The notes: generated by a model not told the origin, from the sequence alone. A DNA stretch of 64,000 bases from Branchiostoma belcheri (GCF_001625305.1 NW_017804420.1:1476961-1540960); one strand, 5' to 3'. Shown: positions 45,040 through 58,092, numbered from the stretch's first letter. Translations and numbers: made by a program.

Positions 45040-45530
45040 CCAAATACCTATGCATTCTTTTGCAGCTCTATCTGTGGGAAAAGAATGTTGGCTGGAAAAT
45101 TTGCGCATTAGGAAACCGGGCACGTCGTGGTGAAAAACGAAGCCCAGTGCAAAGCTGTTCTCTCAATAAAAAAAGCCGAGAGGTAACGGGCTCATTAGCT
45201 GCTAAACCTCATGCACGAGGTGACCAAATTGGCGCGCAAACACACACGCGAGGGGGCACCCCTCCGTCCCGGGACGCGCTGAACCGTGCGCCGGAGTGTT
45301 TGCCTCTGGGTCACGAGGCTGCTCAAGCGAGTCCCGGCGTTTTGTTCGAATTTGTGTGATCGGTTGCACCACACAACGACGTTACATTGAAGTGACAATG
45401 AGTATTTGGGTGTTGACTTTATAAATTTACACGTGGTTCTGCGGGCCGGAGCTCCGGTTCTCGGGACGTCACCAGTGGCCGTCCCGCCGAGACCGTTACC
45501 AAGACAACGGCTCATTAAACACACAAATTG
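45040..45530. promoter_or_regulatory. CpG-rich block, possible regulatory element
   Basis: About 450 bp of CpG-rich sequence crossed by chance ORFs on both strands (99 and 109 codons). No exon or repeat signature is visible. It lies between the candidate distal Pax2/5/8 promoter and Zcchc7. Confidence 0.2.
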
Positions 45531-48500
45531 CGGGGTTAGCTATCTTGACCTGCGGAAAGTCTTTTCCCGTCTGCCGAAACCCTAACCACACAGAACTGTT
45601 CTGTTGTTGTTTACATCTATCTGTAGTTGTTTTACTCTGAATCAGGGTAAAACATTTCTGTGTCAACTTTACATTCGCAAAACCAACTTTAAAGTTTTCT
45701 TCTTTTCATTTTCGAACAGACAGTAAGTCATGCAAATTTTGAAAAGATGCGTCTGAGATGCAACATCAGAATGTATTCACAAGCGCTGCGGGACGCCAAG
45801 AAAAGTATGAGAAAACAGAAGTCACTCGTTGCTTCTCAGCTATCCCAACACCCACACAACACAAGCACTGTTCTCAAGGGCCCAGCCTATACTAGTAAAA
45901 GGTTACAACCTGTGTGAGTCACGCGCATGTACGAGTGGAGGACAACTGTCGGCAAGACCCCCTCCTTTTCTTGTTGTGGTATGAAGTTACCGTCGGTCGA
46001 TGGGAAAACATGTGTAAGATGACGTAGGCGTCGTTATGGGGGCATTCCAAAACATCGGCTCTCCACTGAGTCGGATTCCCCGCTTGTTTTGGGTCCGAGG
46101 CTTGCGGGATGTGCCCTGCATAATACCCGAGAAAACACGACATCCGATCTCCAGCCAACAGGTCGGCGGCCATTTGTATGGAGATGAGTCCGTATTTTGG
46201 CAAGTTGATCCCTCGGCCCCAGTATTGTCTGCTTCTCCTTTTGTAGAGACCTTAATTAAACTTTTTGTTAGCCGAATCTTACGGTGCTTTAGACTTTAAA
46301 TATTCTAAAAGAAATTCCTTGTCCCTTAAAAGAGAAACCGATTATTTGTTGTCGTTGCAAGCCGGCTGGTAGGTAAACGACACACCCTTACATACCACGG
46401 GGCTGATATACAGCTGCAGAACAACAACACAAAAACAACTGTGAAATGGGGGAGGGGGGTGTCTAAGCGTTTAGAAGCCTTCACGTTGACTATGATGTTC
46501 CAACAACATGTGATTACCGTCCTGGAACGGTTGACCCATATTGTGGCAGTTTTAGTTCTAACATGTTGTTGGCCTCTTCCTCGCCTTTCTTCCTGACTAA
46601 AAAGGCAGTCACAATTATACCCGACCTTACATATGCAAGGTAGGGGGACAAAGGGACGACAGAAACTTTAGACATTGATAAAGTGTTCCCGCAGGGCACG
46701 GTCCGACAACTGTTAGGAGAGAGGAAGAGACAGACCACCATGCCTTACAGCGGAAAGACTTTATGTTACAAACAAAACGTTACCATGAACCTTTTAAAAA
46801 GACAACTATGAACTGTGAAACCTCAATGCTATATTGCTTAACAAGGCCGGATTACAAAGCACAGACACATTAAGAAAGGCTTTATTTCTCAAGTTTCTAT
46901 GGCAAACAGTATAAAGTATGGCTTCACCAGTGTACATCGGTGTATAGATATGTACAGTATGTAAGGTGGGTTGGAAGCACGTAAACTGCGGGATCACACA
47001 TTAGAATCCAACAGGTGGTTAGCCGATGACGTGCCAGGGCGCAGAGGGAAAACTGAATGGCATTTGCGTTGTCTAAAATAGGGAAAGGTTATGATGGGGG
47101 GTTTCAGAAAATGTCTATTTGAAATTGAAAGGTGCACGGAACCACCACAGGAATGGAGAAAATCTAAGTGGACACACTGAAAACCGAAAGAAAAATCATA
47201 CTCCCCTCAATGCTGTCGAGTACAAAGTAAACAGTGGATAACACAGCAAAGTTTAAGCGTGAGGAAATCGCACAGGATACCATAATATTCACTTCAATTT
47301 CCTGTGATAACTTTACTACAGCGACAAAAAATGGGGAGAAGTTTGAGCGCAGCGTACATAAACAAGAACCGGCATCCACTGACGTTTGTTCACACACGTA
47401 TCAGTTTACCCGATACCAGCATATCTGTAATCCGCTCATCACATCGGCTATTCGGTCTGCATTACGCTGGAGAAAATTTTATATGGCTTCTCAAAGAGGT
47501 TGCCGTTTACTGTACACTGGGATCGACTTTGATGCGACGCCGGCAAACTCATGTCGTGTAACACAGATCACAGGAGGAGACAGACATCAATGGCAAGCTT
47601 ATCCAAATTTTCTGTTATCATTGAACTAACATAAAGAAAGGACAAGACGTTTTACCATGTTTGAGCCTAAGATGATAAAAACAACACAGCCTTTGTAGAT
47701 GTTGTCGGTATACGATCTTGAAAAAACAAGGGTCTAGTACCCGTTTCCATCTCAGGATTGTAGCCTCCAACAGGCCTTCCGAGGGTTAGGAGTAGTAGAA
47801 TTCTACAAAAATAGGGTCTTACTGGCCAGGAGAGTAGGTCCACCGTTACGGTTTTTCCCTCCTCCGCGAGCAAATGAATTCTTCAATGGCCAAAATTCAA
47901 TTATTCCTCCTATTTGTGTAAATTCTACTGTTTTTGAACCTGCGGTGTTAGTTCGGTGGAGACAATGAGGATCGAACCACGCCGTCCCCTAACTTGATAT
48001 AGTACCAGGTCCTCCTGCCTCATTTAAACAATTATCCCCCCATACATGTTTAAAGCAGGTAGCTGACACCTCTCCGCTTCACTAGTCCTATCCCGAATCC
48101 CTGCCCGAAACATTTTAACAGCTTTTACAAAATTAATGATTTGGCCCTGATTCCGTCGGTAAAAGGTGGCGTCCTAAGTAATAGATCCCCTCTGTAATAG
48201 CCGCTGCGCATTTATCATTTTGCCAGTCCGGACTATTAGGTCAACTTAGGATTTAAATAGCGGAAAAATACCCCTTTTGAAATTTAAAGTGTGCTTGTGC
48301 CTTTATTTAGGAGCCGGTCGGTTTTGTGTCTGTGCGGTGCGAACGGTAAATAAGCGTGACGACACAGGGCAGGGAAGAAACAAATGTTACAGGGACAGAA
48401 CTTTCCTGGCATGGTGAGGGTGCGATCACTCTTAGGCGATATTGTCACAAACGAAACTACAGCTACTAGTTATGTGCGAGAGATGTGAAAGATGCTGTGG

Positions 48501-51500
48501 GCTTCTTTCTGTTTTAATAGGTAGATAGTTTGAAACAGCTAATATTCAAAACGACTATTCTGAAGGCATCATAACAGACACTACTTGCCAAAGATGGTAG
48601 CTATTCAAAGAACTAATTCACTTATCATAAGTTCGCATTGTGACATTCCAATTCCCAATTTCCCATTGACTTAACAAAAGCTAAAATAGTAGTTCCAATC
48701 GCTTCTTCCCAAGAAGTAAAACTATCAACACTATCAGTCCTATCATGTCAGATATCTATCTGCCCTATAAACTGTTTTGGATCATCCAAGATAACAAAAA
48801 TACGGAAGAAATCTTTTGTTTATTGTTCTATCCTTTGAGTCATACACCACAAACACAAACACAAGAAAAGACCTATAAAGTTTCTGAAAAGCCCGAGTAT
48901 TCCATTCTAGAGACGGAGGGGGTCTCTTTTATAAGATAGACTTTAAAACGCATGTGTTATTACACACTATTTGAAACGCTGTCCCGAGGGAGAATATAAC
49001 GGTCTGTCCGGATTCCCCGTGCGGTTTCAAGTGCGTTGAAGCCATTCATAAGAGGGGGAAGAACAAAGAGGTTTTGTACGCTCAAGTCGTCTGCAACTGA
49101 CTTTTTGCTAAGCGACACTCGGGTCCTACTGACTAATGATCACAAAAGGCTGTAATTTTCTCGGTTGCCAATATTCCCGCCGCAGTAAGGTTACAATGCA
49201 ACAGTGTTACGGAGGTCAAACGTATTGTTTCGAAAATTACAATGGACAAAATCGTTACGTTTCTTCTCTGTGGCGAAGATTGATATAAATGTTATCGAGC
49301 ACAGTTCCTAAAATAGACAGGAAAGCTCGGGTTCCCGAAAATAGTTTAGCTCCAGGTGCAAAGTCAGCACGGAGGAAGCATTCAAATTTGTAACGTTATA
49401 ATGAAAACGAATAAACATGCACATTTTATATAGATATAGGCCTAGAAAAAATTGCTTCCGATTTGTCAATCTTCATAGCAAAAATCCTACCCCTTTTTGG
49501 TCAACAGCTGGCAATGCCATAACATTTTTGATGAGACATATTAATTTCAGACCATCTGAAACGTTATTTTTCACGCATTTTCAGATGTTTTATTGAGTAA
49601 GGCGGGTGAAATATGTTTCCTTCCACGCGTCCATTCTTTAGCGAGGCCTTAGCAAGTAATGTGACGAATAAGTACAACAGTCTAGCTTGTGAGATGCTTC
49701 ACAACCTCAGTTAGGTTTTCTGTTTATTGAACGTTGACTTTGAGTTTATCAAAATCCTATTTTATAATGTGTTTGAAGTACGTTGGGCTTCGATGATTTG
49801 CTTTAGGGAGGACTGCCTTCGCTTTTTATTTCGAACTGCTTCTTACTACTCAACAGTACTCCAACATGTGTAAGCTATCGATCTATGACAGAAGCACCCA
49901 AACATCGGTCTGTTGGTATTTTCTGATCAATAAAAACAAGGTGTGGTGGTGCGAAGATCGCTATCATCAAACAAACGTCATTGTGGCCGGTATGCTTTAA
50001 GCTTTGACATGAAAGTGTTAAGTACACTATAAGTAGGACTACAAGGGAACACTACTTTAGCGCAATAGTTATATTTACAGCGATTGTCCTTTCGGTCTTC
50101 GCACCCGAAATTTAATTCGGAAGAATAAACTAATAATCACCACAAGATTCAGTGAGCTGTGCTATTGTACGTGTGTCTTAGATGGGGATCTAAGAATTTC
50201 TGAACTAACAACTTCCAAGCACCTCAGTTTTGCAGAGTTATACGTTATACATTTGGAAGCTATTGTCGGTTAATACTAACTATTTTATTTACACTAAATT
50301 ACAGCATATTTTAAGCATTGCCACCGTTCACGAAAGCTTATTCTTGATTCCACGGCTTTTAAAAGTGTCGTTACAAAAAGTCCTGAACAAAAAACCCTTT
50401 AGATATGTATACGACGCAGATGTCAAATTGTCGTGCACCAATGTTGTATTGTTAGCTCCAACAAAAGTGGCACATCCAACCACACCTTCTTCTAGTGCAT
50501 TGGCCTTACTACCATGATTTTGGGATTAAAGTGTCATTCCACGTGAATGTACATATGTTGCCCATAGTCTGGCAGCTTTGTTATGTTCATGTCAATCAAC
50601 TAAGTGGCAACCCTGAGAGAAAACATCGCATGCGCGTCTTTTGAAGAGGGATTAACATGAAATGACGGAAGAGAAGTTTAATTACGAAGGGGACTTCGTG
50701 GGTATTGTTTTGGTATAGATGAAGTCATGAAGGCCGACATCTGTTGTTGCCGATCACTGAGAGAGCAAATGAAAATGGTACTACTAGTACTAAACTAGAA
50801 AGGTAACATTTGCAAAGTAAATGCGTAATGTACCTTTACATGGTCTAGTCCGACAAACTATTGTTCTATTTATTAGGCATTCTAATATATGGCGACCAGT
50901 CCCTCCAACTCTGTCCTTGAACTCGCTATATTATAGTAATTCAATACCATATGGTGTCTACATCACCAGTTAAGGTGCAAGGTCATTGTCCGTAATTTTC
51001 TGAAGAAGAAAAAGGCGAAGAAGAGGAAACGGAGCAAAAACAATATGTTTCCTTCTGCGCAGGTAAGAGTAGAGCCGAGCAGAGAGCTAAAGTTAAGCAA
51101 GCATAATTACCCATGAAAATTGGCAGTCTGGCCGATTCGAGTCCGTCATGACTTAAATATATAGTCACAAAAATTAACATTTGCATGAAAACACCATAAG
51201 ATACAGTATCTTCTTCGTGGTCTTACGAGACCGACGAAATGCCTACTGCATGAAAACTCGACCCTCACCGTCATTAACTCCTACAGGAGACAGGGTCATT
51301 GCACAGATAGCCTCAAGGAGTTTTATGCATGTTTCACATTTATAGTGGTTTGAGATTTTCTCCCTTTGTTTTTCCTATATCTGCCGGTACTACAGAAGGC
51401 CAGGCGTACAAAATGTCGCAAAAAGAAAGTTCCATACCTGGCTGAGACTCTACTCTACATCTGCTTGGAGATAAGGTTACTACCCAGAGAGCCCTGCGCG

Positions 51501-51989
51501 ACCTCGCACCTGCGCACTTGACTTGTTCCGGTTTCGGGAGCAGACGGAGTGTTGGAGTAAGTTTGGTTTTGTTTTCCAACTCACAAGTTGGTTTCTCACG
51601 TGTTCTCTAGAATAATGAAAAGATCGGAGCAGATAATACTCTACACAAGTTACAAATGATCTGTTCAACATGGTTTTTGATCAATACAACACAACAATAA
51701 GGCAACACGGATAGGCACGTGCATGTGTGTGCACCCCTATGGGGGAGGGGGGCGTACGTTTTCGCAGACGAATTTTCGAGTTTCTTCGTGATCAGAGCGT
51801 GATCGTTAAGACTCCCACACTGAAACAATGTCTGTAGGTTCTAATATATTATGTACTTCACATATAAGAAAGGTATATTGTTTTTCACGTGTCTCTGCGT
51901 ATCAAGGTATCCGTGTACGCGTGTGCTACGCCATGTGAAGAGGGGGGGGGGCGCATGTCATCTCTGAAAACATATTTGCCTCCCTTGAT
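45531..51989. other. Intergenic upstream of Zcchc7, no feature recognised
   Basis: Largely AT-rich sequence without convincing exons. Near 48351 the string GCGTGACG resembles the core of paired-domain binding sites, but one short match is weak. A tRNA-like B-box near 47970 lacks a foldable tRNA. The ORFs are short. Confidence 0.55.
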
Positions 51990-52137
51990 ACCTTTCTTCC
52001 ATCTTCTAGCTCCACCGGACTTCATTAGAACCTATAAGTGAAGTTTTCTAAAGGAGAAGGAGTCCTACCCTCCGTGAACTGAGTTGAGGTCGACCGTTCC
52101 GGCCCGGTGGCCCCCACGCGTGTTTGGTTCCGCCCAG
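51990..52137 (+). promoter_or_regulatory. Probable Zcchc7 promoter and non-coding exon 1 (5' limit approximate)
   Basis: A CpG-containing stretch (GGTCGACCGTTCCGGCCCGG near 52088) ends in the strong donor CCGCCCAG|GTGAGT after 52137. Beyond it the sequence becomes CpG-poor, as expected at the start of a methylated invertebrate gene body. Splicing to the acceptor before 57428 would place the start codon in exon 2, as is common for this kind of gene. The transcription start is not visible, so the left boundary is a guess. Confidence 0.4.
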
Positions 52138-52552
52138 GTGAGTTTCACACAATAGGGGCGCGTGCCGACTACTGAACTGGAACTTGAAATTGAGGCCTGA
52201 AGGCCTGAAAGGGTGGACATCCTTGTCCAGGCCATTTAAAAGCCTGTCAGAATGACCTAGATATTTTTGGCTAATTGACAACTAGGTAATGGATATGTTG
52301 ATACTTTGACATGAAAGAGCATCTTGTTCTTTTTTTTTGGCCAATGGCTTTTATGATCATGAAACACAGAGAATATTCTTACTAACATTCTTAAAGTTAA
52401 GTTGTGGGTCCACTAAAATTTCCAAACGCTTTGAGCTACCAGTAACCAGAACTTTAAATCTGCTGACCCATCACTTGTGGATTCTCCCTGGCCATTGATA
52501 TTTGCCACTGTAAATACATGCTTTTCTAACAGCCTGGATACCATCCCATATT

Positions 52553-52870
52553 GTAGGGTGGACTTGTGGGCAAGGTTGTTTACCCAGAATATAAAGGTTC
52601 TGGGTTTGAATCCCTGATAGTGACTGAGTCCTTAGGAAAGGCACTTGACAGTTGACATCTATTTCCTCACTTGACTCAGGTGAAAATGAGTACTAGTATC
52701 ATGTACTACATTGTGGCTTTAGTTAGAGACGTCCTCTTGGATGGGACATAAAGCTGCATGCCCTGTGTTTGAGGAGAGCCACACCTTGAGCATGTTAAAG
52801 CTTATCAAAAAGAGTAGGTGTGACCGTGTAGGTGGCTCAAACCTTACAGTCCGATCTTACGCAGCTTGTA
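52553..52870 (+). mobile_element. tRNA-derived SINE
   Basis: The head has an A-box-like segment (TGGACTTGTGGGCAAGG) and a B-box-like GGTTTGAATCCC about 40 bp later, i.e. an RNA polymerase III promoter of tRNA origin. A body follows with the phrases GGAAAGGCACTTGACA, TTTCCTCACTTGACTCAGG and GACGTCCTCTTGGATGGGAC, of a kind I associate with invertebrate deuterostome SINEs. The copy is diverged, so it is an old insertion. The ends are approximate. Confidence 0.7.
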
Positions 52871-54360
52871 CTTACTATGTTATGCCTAAAGGTGAAAAAA
52901 AAAATGGCTTTAAAAATGTGGTAGCATTCATAAACTTTCGCCAGGATAGTACCAAGGCTTGTTGTAACCTGTCAAACTTATATCACATGCTGCATTTTCA
53001 TTTCTCCAGATCAGTAGCTTTCCTTCCACCTTAGGTTAGCAGAAAAGCTGTTTTCTGATGCTCTGAGCTGCACCCTGCTTCTCCCTTCACCTTGTAACCA
53101 TTGACCTGACCACGGAGGACACAAAAATATGCTGACCACGATTGGCTGGGAGCTGAAAGGTCATGTGTGTCCATGGAAGTGCCAAGCTATTACATGCCTT
53201 CCTGCCCTCTCGTAAATGGAAGTCGCTATCAGGCCTAAGCCCAGCCTTTGAGTAAAAACTAAAATGTTAAAGAAAATGCTTCCTTGCATCCCCTTCATCA
53301 GGGATAGATCTAAAACTCTTCCCTATCTGCTGAGGAAAAAGTTTTTATGTAATGTTTTGCCTGTAGGAAGAAATGTTGCTGTTTGTTATGCTAGTTTATC
53401 TCTGTACACTTATCTATAGAATGCGAGAGGCTTTTCGTTAAGTCAAGATTGCATTTATTTATGGCTGTCACAAAGACAATTTTGATGTTTCTTAAATAGG
53501 GCATGCCAGCAGATGCACCTGTTTTTAGGACTCGGGCTCGGCCAGACATCTTCTTGCAGTTGGTGTGAAATTTGACAATTTCAAAATTCGCCGCTACGGA
53601 ACTGTCAGCGTTTAGCGGGCAGGCTCCCATGGCTGTGATGACAAATGTGTTCTGTACTCCAATCACTGCTCAATGACGGGGAGCAGTGGACACTCGTTTG
53701 CCCGTGGTGTTGATCCAGAGCCATCCAATTTTCCATGGAGATTGCCCTCGGCCATTTCCAGCCAGGAAACCATCATCGTTCAGTGGACAAGATGTCATCA
53801 TGCTCATTGGATAATACGTTCCACATCTGTTCCAATGATACAATTTCTTGACCAGGCAGAAAAAAGTTCCTCCCTGCCAATTCTAAGTGTCCAGAAACTG
53901 TTTGGCTCTAGATTTGAGTTTGATCATTAGTTTCAGGCATGTTTAAACTTTAATAGTTTATAATAGTTTAAATGTATGCTATGGCTAAAATAAGCAATTT
54001 ATGTCTTGAACTGTTCTTATAACTTTTATCTGGTCTTGAAATTGTATTGAAAGGTAAAGAAAGGATAAAGCTAGGAAGTGTTTAGCTGGTGATAAATTCT
54101 ACATCCTCGATATTTATTAACACATCCTCTGCTTCACAACTACTTGTCCAGGCAATAGGACAAGCACCAAACTAGTGGCACTGGTCCCATGGCCCATTGG
54201 GTAAAAGCATTTGCTTGCTGAGGCTACAAAATGTACCCAGTGTCACAGATGGTGACCGATTGCTCCTGTGTCCGCCGACTGCAACCCCAAGAACCATGTC
54301 CCATCAACTGAAGACCGTGAATTCAATTTTATCGTTTTTGATAAACATTTTCCTTCTTAG

Positions 54361-54600
54361 TCAGTGACCGATGTGTCCTTTGTCCGTGGGGCATGGCGCG
54401 GCATCTGTTCCCCCTCTGCTCTGACAGGGATGAACAGGAAATAATCTGTTACGTGGCCTATGACCTCTATCAGGCCCGGTCCATGTGCCGCAGGTGCGCG
54501 ATCGATCGGACCGGATTGGACTGGTTCCTCGCAAACATCCACCGCTAGCGCTGGCCGCAGTGATCGCTAGACGTTCCTTCTTTGTCTTTCCTTTCTTACT
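54361..54600 (+). promoter_or_regulatory. CpG-rich patch in Zcchc7 intron 1
   Basis: This is a sharp CpG-rich island of about 240 bp in otherwise CpG-poor intron. It begins just after a good acceptor-like tract (CATTTTCCTTCTTAG on the plus strand). It could be an alternative untranslated exon or promoter, or an enhancer. No clear donor or coding frame supports a choice. Confidence 0.25.
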
Positions 54601-55457
54601 CAAACGTCAGTCTCACAGCTTTGAAGAAAGCTTCTGTATTGTGGTAATGTCCTTTCCCGGTTTCCTAATTCTGTTTATTTCCCTTGCATTTACTATTAGC
54701 ACCTTGAAAAGGCTACAAGAGACAATGATGCACCTTACAACTGTGCGATAGAAGTGACTGGAGCTTTGGTCACACGGTACACCCAACCTTTACTACAGGC
54801 TGTACCCACCACACAACTTTACCAACTTTCCTGTACTGTTCCTTTATGTTTACATGGTTACAGCCCTTTGTAATCATCTACTTCTTAATGTGATGCTAGC
54901 AGCAGCCTACTCATTTATGCACATTACTGCCAACCAGTATCTTTTAAAACTGATCATAGAAAAGCCTATCCACCTGTGCCTCTAACCAACTTGGTTCTGG
55001 GCTGTAGTGTGCAGGTACAGTCTATACCTACACCTGTCATTATTGGCTTAACTAGTTCCATTTACACCTGTTTCAGGTGTACATGAAGGGGTCATTCCAT
55101 CACAGCTGTCTACCTGTGTACACATGGTCTTGAAATGCACCTGTAAGTGCTACCTGTTTAGCAACATTATCAAATGTGCACCTCTTTACTTACTGGAAAT
55201 CTGCTGTGCTATTCAGAGCCCTTCACCCCTTTAGCATTTAGTCCCAGGCCTAATCAAAAGTCATCGGGGTAAACTGATTTTTGACATTTTGTTGCCACAA
55301 TTTACAGCCATAAAGCCCAATTGCCAGATAATTATAATTTTTTTAGGAATTTATTCATTACTTTGCTACCCTCCCCTGCACCGTGTGGGTATGGGAAATG
55401 ATTTTACACTGAGAATCATGATCCAAATGTCTTCTCCAAATGACCATATCAGATATG

Positions 55458-55540
55458 TAATCAAGAGGTTATGATCGCTGGGACTTGAACCTTGTCGGGA
55501 GCTCCACCTCCTGCTAACTCACCAGATGGTCAATTATCAT
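55458..55540 (-). mobile_element. Degraded tRNA-derived SINE head
   Basis: On the minus strand an A-box-like ATCTGGTGAGTTAGCAGG is followed by the B-box GGTTCAAGTCCC at roughly tRNA spacing. The fold is not a functional tRNA (no intact acceptor stem), so a SINE relic is likelier than a tRNA gene. Confidence 0.4.
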
Positions 55541-57325
55541 TATAGGGTACCTGCAATTCATTTTGGCTTTTACTCAGTCATCATAATGTCCAGGAAAATA
55601 GACACCATACGGATTTATGTGCCATTTGTCATTTATACCTCAATTTCATATCTTTATCTATGGGCCCATCAGACATTACCCCAATTTTTGGCTTAGAAAA
55701 CTCAGCCAGGTTGTCCTTACCTCCAACAGGTAATGCACACTTGTTAGAACAAAAAAAAAAATTGTCTGCTTATTGTATTGAACTGTGCTTATCCAGAACT
55801 GTACCTAACCCTAGCTTATGTCTGAATGGGTTACGGTCAGACTCGGACAAAATACGGTAATACATTTGAACCATGCACGGTTCTGGATATGTCTGAACTA
55901 CTAGTATCCAGAACATTGCTGGGTTAATACTGAGTTTTGTAGAAGTGCATATGCATTCCTTTGCCGGCCATCCTACAACCAACCAGCCATTTGAGGACAA
56001 ATCCACCTTTTTTGTGTTCTGTGAATGTTGGAAATTAGAATATTCATAGTTTCCTACTGTACTTGAAAGAACATCCAGTCAAATTTGCACCATTATCTTG
56101 TGTGCTAACAGAGTTAAGGAGCACATCGTTAAGGTCAACACAATTATAAAGCAACCTAAACTACAACGCTAACAGCAACACGGTGCCTTTTGTCAGGGCA
56201 AGACTATCCTTACAGGTCGAAGCGTAATTTAAACGGCCTCCCTTTGATGTGACTTGCCAGGGACACCAGATACTACTCACACTTACTTTGTACAAAGGCA
56301 GAAAGTTGTTTGATCTCTGGTGATCAAGGTGAGCTTGTTTGACCCTGTGACCCCTATGGTGGGTGGATGTTGTTACCAAGTGGTCTTATTGTGTCTGGAG
56401 TAAGGGGGACACCCCGCTGCTCTGTTAGCAGAGATACAGCCGCAAAATGACAAGGGATTCCACAAAATTTATCTAATAGTTTGTCCCTCTTGCTACGTAT
56501 TGGGGGAGAAAAGCAATCATAGGAGAATAAATGAATTAACATTTTTTTTGTAATTCTCTTTTACGATATCGGAACTGCAAAGAAGTCCGTCAGGCCATGG
56601 CATGTGATCGTAAACAGTTTTAATTTCCCGTTTTTTTTGTCTGGCATAAATTTGTGTCCAACGCTTGACTTTATCTCCCCAAGTAGAACGTGATGAATGG
56701 CCCACTTCCGATCGGCAAGGCTATCTTTGCCGGGATGTGTGCTCAAAATGGCCTGCGCTGTTTATCTTGTTTATGTTTAATCTATCAAGGTGTGATAGGG
56801 GAGATGGCAAGGGGGCTGTCGGAAGTTTTTGTTGGTGGCCAGAAACCAAGAGCAACACTCAACCCTCTCTTACACAGGTGTAATCTGAGACACCATCAAA
56901 GGCACAGACCCTGTCCACTCTAGATTCCTCCCTGACCAGGTTATTTAGATAAGTGTGTTGTCCAGGTAGTGCCGACACCTAACAACCAATTCTGTGTCTG
57001 TGCTGCAGATAATCTGGTCTTAGCTGTTGTAGTGACCAGGAGTAAAAGGGGGGAATCATGAGATAGATTCTTGACTTCTCTGTTTTGACAACAAGATGAG
57101 ACAGTGCAGGGCTTAGCTTATTGAGACAGCGCTCATTTTTTCACATGGACAAATTAAAAACAGAACACTTACATCGTTCTCATATTTGATTTTCTTATTT
57201 TGCTAGTTTATGTTTTGCTTGATATTTTGAAGGAACTGTAAGTTTTATACAGCAGACAAACTGCCAGATTAGTTAAGAAACGGTGACAAACACAGCAAAA
57301 CACTTTTTTAAAAAAATCCTTTTTT

Positions 57326-57339
57326 GAGAGAGAGAGAGA
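57326..57339. repeat. Short (GA)7 microsatellite
   Basis: A simple dinucleotide run about 90 bp before the acceptor of the first coding Zcchc7 exon. Confidence 0.9.
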
Positions 57340-57427
57340 AGTCATTTGAGTTCTACCGGTATATTGTTTTGTTGTTCAAGTACATGTATATGATTTGAGC
57401 AGTGATCAGATTTTTTGTATCTTTCAG

Positions 57428-57455
57428 GAATGAAAGTACCCCCAGCCGTGCCACC
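57428..57455 (+). other. Zcchc7 5' UTR portion of the first coding exon
   Basis: A T-rich tract ending TTTTTTGTATCTTTCAG gives a good acceptor just before this stretch. The 28 nt end in GCCACC directly before the ATG, an ideal initiation context. An acceptor here means at least one non-coding exon lies upstream. Confidence 0.75.
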
Positions 57456-58092
57456 ATGTACCAAGACTTCGCCCTCCCAGACACCCACACAGACTACCCG
57501 TACCAAAACACTTCTAGCAGTGAAGATGAAGGAATAGACAGTGAGACAGAGGCAGAGCTGTACGCCCAGGTTCACTATGCCGAGGACCTGAGCACACTTG
57601 ATTACGTGGATGTTGTGGGGAAGGGGGGTAATGAAGGAGACAAAGGGCATGATAGACGGGATAATAAAGTGGAACGGGGATATGGGGAGCAGAATCAGGG
57701 TGGAACAGAGGGATGGGTGCAGGCTGCCGGCAGCGGGGAGGGTGACGGGGATGGAGATAGGGAACCCAGCCATGTCCCGGCAGGCACACACACGCACCGC
57801 GCTCACACCGGCCACCTCCCCACACGCACACGGGTGTCAGGGAGCGGGGAGGAACACCAGGGGGTGGGGAGGACGGAAAAGTCCGGCCGGGCGAAGCGCA
57901 GCCAGGCAGACCTCCTGAAGACGGTCGGGTCTGTTGTGGCAACAGACTCAGACAGCGAACATGACTCGGACGGGAGCGGCGTCTCTAATTACCAAATACT
58001 GGACGGGCGAACGATTACAGGCGACGAACTTCTGCAGCTCAATGTCGTGGGAAAGAAGGCGGGGGCGTCACAGGCTGAGGAGAGAGAGACAG
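57456..58092 (+). CDS. Zcchc7: Zcchc7 first coding exon (TRAMP complex zinc-knuckle protein), partial
   Basis: ZCCHC7 is the animal counterpart of yeast Air1/Air2. With the TENT4B (PAPD5) poly(A) polymerase and the MTR4 helicase it forms the nucleolar TRAMP complex, which tags aberrant RNAs for the exosome. The exon encodes 212 residues plus one base and leaves at ACAG|GTATGT. Near residues 20-45 the run SSSEDEGIDSETEAEL then YAQVHYAEDL matches human ZCCHC7 SSSELSVDSEVEFQL then YSQIHYAQDL. A second similar stretch is NYQILDGRTITGDELLQLNV near residues 178-197. Between them lies a low-complexity Gly/His/Glu-rich region. The CCHC zinc knuckles that bind RNA are in later exons outside the window. 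The start has GCCACCATG. Assignment rests on the N-terminal motif and on its position beside Pax2/5/8. Confidence 0.85.

Larger units (their letters stand above)
52138..57427 (+). other. Putative Zcchc7 intron 1, CpG-poor
   Basis: From about 52.2 kb CpG dinucleotides become visibly rarer than in the preceding 27 kb, and TpG and CpA are common, a pattern of germline methylation in a transcribed unit. It contains a tRNA-derived SINE (52553-52870), a second SINE relic (55458-55540), a CpG-rich patch (54361-54600) and a short (GA)n run (57326-57339). No coding exon is recognised. Confidence 0.5.

Noticed and set aside
47941..48020. tRNA-like B-box (GGTTCGATCC on the minus strand)
   Set aside because: No A-box at proper spacing and no cloverleaf or acceptor stem could be drawn. 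At best a SINE relic.
54177..54300. A-box-like TGGCCCATTGGGTAAAAGC suggesting a SINE head
   Set aside because: No B-box follows at the right distance and the body is not recognisable. Too weak to annotate.
57342..57942. ORFs of 142 and 157 codons antisense to the Zcchc7 exon
   Set aside because: They are shadows of the real exon. The plus strand has the Kozak start, splice sites and family motif.
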